From assembly GCA_965603355.1 (NCBI GenBank), contig CBFDCQ010000050.1:1-23889 (forward strand): 23,889 bases of DNA, given 5' to 3'. Of the stretch, positions 21,389 through 23,889 are shown one piece after another (the stretch's first letter is position 1; each line of letters begins with the position of its first letter). The notes beneath the pieces were generated by a model. The model worked only from the letters and a program-made list of their open reading frames with translations. It ran no database searches and had not been told where the DNA came from. Made by a program: the position numbers and the translations under genes. This DNA comes from CBFDCQ01 sp965603355 (GTDB taxonomy: Bacteria; Hydrogenedentota; CAZGCA01; CBFDCQ01).

Positions 21389-21624
21389 AGTGCCCGGGAC
21401 AGGATATGCGGTACTGGAAGGCGGAAGACATATTTAAGGTACCGTGCCCGGCGTGCAACAAGCCGGTGGAGTTCTTCAAGGACGACAGTTCCCGCAAATG
21501 TTCTAATTGCGGTTACAAGTCCAGGAACCCGCGCCTGGATCTGGGTTGCGCAGAGTGGTGTCCCTACGCCGAACAATGTCTCGGGGAAATCGGAAGTCTT
21601 CTCCCGGATAAGGAGAAGAAATAA
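21385..21624 (+). CDS. Small zinc-ribbon protein of the hcp cluster
   Basis: A 79-residue protein with eight cysteines. Cys21/Cys24 (CPAC) and Cys39/Cys42 (CSNC) form a zinc ribbon. Cys3 at the N-terminus and Cys55, 59 and 65 in LGCAEWCPYAEQC could bind a second metal or an Fe-S cluster. The ATG overlaps the ferredoxin stop (ATGA), which indicates translational coupling and a stoichiometric partner. No membrane segment or enzyme motif is visible. I recognise the pattern as a conserved small protein but not its function. A role as an assembly or redox partner for the ferredoxin or Hcp would fit. Confidence 0.8.
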   Translation: MKCPGQDMRYWKAEDIFKVPCPACNKPVEFFKDDSSRKCSNCGYKSRNPRLDLGCAEWCPYAEQCLGEIGSLLPDKEKK

Positions 21625-21735
21625 GGTCGGGGCTATCCTCTGAATCTATCTTCAAGGGATGCGCACGGGGTAAGAACGTGGACGGTTCGATTGGCTGATA
21701 AGGGGTTTTGTCTAGAACCGGTTTGGGGAACGACA

Positions 21736-22086
21736 ATGACCGACAGAAACCGAAAAAGTGATGGTCGAGTACCGACGGCAGAGGCGTTGAACGTTGCCGG
21801 TCTGGTTGAGTATGTGGACGGCGCGGTCGTCAGCCGCACGGTCGCCGAGAACAGCGCGGGTACCCTCACCCTCTTCGCGTTCGACGAGGGACAGGGTTTG
21901 AGCGAGCATACGACACCGTACGACGCCATCGTGCAGATTATCGACGGTGAGGCGGTGCTGACAATCGGCGGCGAGACGGTTCCCGCAGAAGCGGGGCAAC
22001 TGGTCGTTATGCCCGCTAACATCCCGCACGCCGTCAAGGCGGAGCAGCGGTTCAAGATGCTTCTCATCATGTTGCGGGCAGAGTGA
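21736..22086 (+). CDS. Small cupin-fold protein
   Basis: A 116-residue single-domain cupin. The body shows SEHTTPYDAIVQIIDGEAVL followed by TIGGETVPAEAGQLVVMPAN and IPHAVKA. In cupin motif 1 only one His (EHT) is kept, and the usual second His and Glu are absent. Motif 2 keeps the G-x5-P-x-x-x-P-H layout with one His. Metal binding is therefore weak or different from classical cupins. The ATG at 21736 is chosen over an in-frame TTG at 21691 because GGGGAA is 5 nt upstream. It lies 111 bp after the zinc-ribbon gene and 42 bp before hcp. Cupins of this kind are often found beside hcp or redox genes; the ligand is unknown. Confidence 0.85.
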   Translation: MTDRNRKSDGRVPTAEALNVAGLVEYVDGAVVSRTVAENSAGTLTLFAFDEGQGLSEHTTPYDAIVQIIDGEAVLTIGGETVPAEAGQLVVMPANIPHAVKAEQRFKMLLIMLRAE

Positions 22087-22128
22087 AGGTGGTTTTGCGT
22101 TAGGAAGAGAGGATAAGGAGGTAGGATG

Positions 22129-23772
22129 ATGTTTTGCTATCAGTGCGAACAAACATCTAAGGGAACCGGTTGCACCGTACGTGGCGTGTGCGGAAAGGAC
22201 GCCGAGACCGCAGTGCTGCAGGATCTGCTGGTCCACGCGACCAAAGGGATCTCGATGTACGCGCACAGGGCCAGAGAGCTGGGCGTTGTGGACCGCGAGA
22301 TTGACATCTTCACCGTTGAAGCGCTCTTTTCAACCGTGACGAACGTGAATTTCGATCCAGAGCGGCTGCAGTGCTCGCTGCTCAAAGCGGCCGAGCTGCG
22401 CGATAAGGCCAAACGTTTGTATGAGGAGGCGTGCGAGAAGGCCGGGCGTTCGCCGGACACGCTCGCAGGACCCGCCGCGTGGGCTCCCGCAGGCGACTTG
22501 GAGGGGCTTATCAGACAGGGTGAAGAGGTAGGCATCACGAAACGCAAGGAGGCGCTCGGCGATGATGTGACCGGACTTCAGGAACTTCTCACGTATGGCC
22601 TCAAGGGTACGGCCGCATATGCCGACCACGCCCAGATACTCGGTAAGGAGGATGACAAGGTATACGCGTTCTTCCACGAGGCGTTGGATTTCCTCGCGAA
22701 AGACGACCCGACCGCAGACGAACTGGTGGCCATGGCGCTTGAATGCGGTGAAGTCAATCTCAGGGTCATGGAACTGTTGGATGCGGCCAACACAGGCGCT
22801 TACGGTCATCCGGTCCCGACGCCGGTACGCATCGAGCCGGTTAAGGGAAAGGCGATTGTCGTCTCCGGCCACGACCTCAAGGACTTGGAGGAGCTGCTCA
22901 AACAGACCGAGGGCACGGGAATAAACGTCTACACTCATGGCGAGATGCTTCCCGCCCACGGCTATCCCGGGCTCAAGAAGTACAAGCATCTTGTCGGCAA
23001 CTACGGCGGCGCGTGGCAGGATCAGCAGAAGGAGTTTGACGCGTTTCCCGGGGCGATTCTCATGACGACGAACTGCGTGCAGAAGCCGAAAGACTCCTAC
23101 AACTCCAGGATATTCACCTGCGGCCTGGTCGCGTGGCCGGGTGTTGCTCACATAAGCGACCGCAATTTCAAGCCGGTGATCGATGCGGCGCTGGCTGCTG
23201 AGGGGTTCACGGAAGACGGTCCGGACAAGACAATCCTGGTAGGCTTCGCGCGTGACGCCGTTCTCGGCGTGGCGGACAAAGTGGTCGAGGCGGTCAACGC
23301 GGGCGCGCTCAGACACTTCTTCCTGATAGGAGGATGCGATGGGGCTAAACCCGGACGCAACTACTACACGGAGTTTGCCCAGGCCGTCCCGCAGGACTGT
23401 GCCATTCTGACGCTGGCGTGCGGCAAGTACCGTTTCAACAAGCTGGATTTCGGCGACATCGGCGGCATTCCGCGTCTGCTTGACTGCGGTCAGTGCAACG
23501 ACGCCTACTCCGCCATACAGATAGCTGTGGCGCTCGCGAAAGCTTTCGGCACGGACGTCAACGGGCTGCCTCTTTCGCTGATAATATCCTGGTACGAGCA
23601 GAAGGCGGTATGTATCCTGCTTACGTTGTTACATTTGGGGATAAAAAACATGCGGCTCGGTCCGAGCCTTCCCGCGTTCGTGACACCGGCTGTGTTGAAC
23701 GTCCTTGTGGAGAAGTTCAACCTCACGCCAATCTCAACGCCGCAGGAGGATCTCAAGGCTATTCTTGGTTAG
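22129..23772 (+). CDS. hcp: Hydroxylamine reductase / hybrid cluster protein
   Basis: A 547-residue Fe-S enzyme. It reduces hydroxylamine in vitro and NO to N2O in cells, protecting against nitrosative stress. The N-terminal cluster ligands are CYQCEQT (Cys3, Cys6), then Cys15 and Cys21. The C-x2-C-x8-C-x5-C spacing is that of class I Hcp from strict anaerobes, which carries a 4Fe-4S cluster; class II E. coli-type Hcp has longer gaps. Hybrid-cluster segments are present: HGEMLPAHGYP, TTNCVQKP, FTCGLVAWPG, IGGCDGAKPGRNYY, LDCGQCND and the KAVCILLTLLHLG end. Two ATGs are tandem at 22126 and 22129; the second has AAGGAGG at a better 7-nt spacing. It is the last gene of the cluster. Identification is certain. 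Confidence 0.97.
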   Translation: MFCYQCEQTSKGTGCTVRGVCGKDAETAVLQDLLVHATKGISMYAHRARELGVVDREIDIFTVEALFSTVTNVNFDPERLQCSLLKAAELRDKAKRLYEEACEKAGRSPDTLAGPAAWAPAGDLEGLIRQGEEVGITKRKEALGDDVTGLQELLTYGLKGTAAYADHAQILGKEDDKVYAFFHEALDFLAKDDPTADELVAMALECGEVNLRVMELLDAANTGAYGHPVPTPVRIEPVKGKAIVVSGHDLKDLEELLKQTEGTGINVYTHGEMLPAHGYPGLKKYKHLVGNYGGAWQDQQKEFDAFPGAILMTTNCVQKPKDSYNSRIFTCGLVAWPGVAHISDRNFKPVIDAALAAEGFTEDGPDKTILVGFARDAVLGVADKVVEAVNAGALRHFFLIGGCDGAKPGRNYYTEFAQAVPQDCAILTLACGKYRFNKLDFGDIGGIPRLLDCGQCNDAYSAIQIAVALAKAFGTDVNGLPLSLIISWYEQKAVCILLTLLHLGIKNMRLGPSLPAFVTPAVLNVLVEKFNLTPISTPQEDLKAILG

Positions 23773-23889
23773 TGCGCATGAGACGTCGCGCAGCAAGCAG
23801 GTACAGAACGCGTTGCGTGGGATTGAGGCCGAGGTCGTTGCGGATTAGCGTTTCCAGCGGCCCTGTTCGTCACTTTCGTCGCGCCGACA

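Noticed and set aside
23773..23889. Gene at the right edge
   Set aside because: Short open frames exist on both strands, but one is broken by a stop near the edge and the other is Arg-rich without a recognisable pattern. Too little sequence to call.

Overview
The window is about 24 kb of bacterial chromosome from an organism with an outer membrane. The evidence is a DUF481-type beta-barrel protein ending in phenylalanine and a lipoprotein with a clear lipobox. The hybrid cluster protein has the Cys spacing typical of strict anaerobes, which suggests an anaerobic or microaerophilic life. The phylum cannot be fixed by eye. The mix of a TMTC-like GT-C/TPR protein, a giant C25 peptidase with thrombospondin type 3 repeats, and palindromic intergenic repeats resembles uncultivated PVC/FCB-like or candidate-phylum bacteria, but that is inference.

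Left part (1-5236): cysS (+) converges on a leftward pair, a YkgJ-type Cys-cluster protein followed by a Zn-finger SAM methyltransferase. After a short repeat-bearing gap comes uvrB on the minus strand. uvrB appears to be transcribed from a promoter that leaves almost no leader.

Centre-left (5237-10794): a 490-bp spacer holds five palindromic elements of several families. It ends in a consensus sigma70 promoter (TTGACA-N17-TATAAT) whose spacer contains an ACTGAA-N6-TTCAGT dyad, which also reads as CTG-N10-CAG, the form of a gammaproteobacterial LexA box. This promoter drives a Hel308/Ski2-like helicase that carries an OmpR/PhoB-type winged helix at its C-terminus. This helicase, back to back with uvrB, is the most unusual gene here. 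Downstream lie a half-size GDT1/UPF0016 transporter, a small Cys-rich protein, a DUF481 outer membrane protein, and a lipoprotein whose stop overlaps the start of the next gene.

Centre-right (10791-19650): a TMTC-like membrane protein with TPRs, a 5'-truncated ORF6N (phage antirepressor-type) gene, tRNA-Leu(CAA), and a 2120-residue secreted gingipain-family (C25) peptidase on the minus strand. The peptidase has FN3-like, thrombospondin type 3, Pmp-like beta-helix and PKD regions, and ends in two copies of a 138-residue module that I do not recognise.

Right part (20095-23772): an apparently co-directional nitrosative-stress cluster made of an Rrf2 regulator with three Cys, a ferredoxin with a Cys-bearing C-terminal domain, a small Zn-ribbon protein, a cupin and hcp. 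The first three genes overlap by a few bases. The regulator promoter is near consensus and overlaps a dyad that could be its operator.
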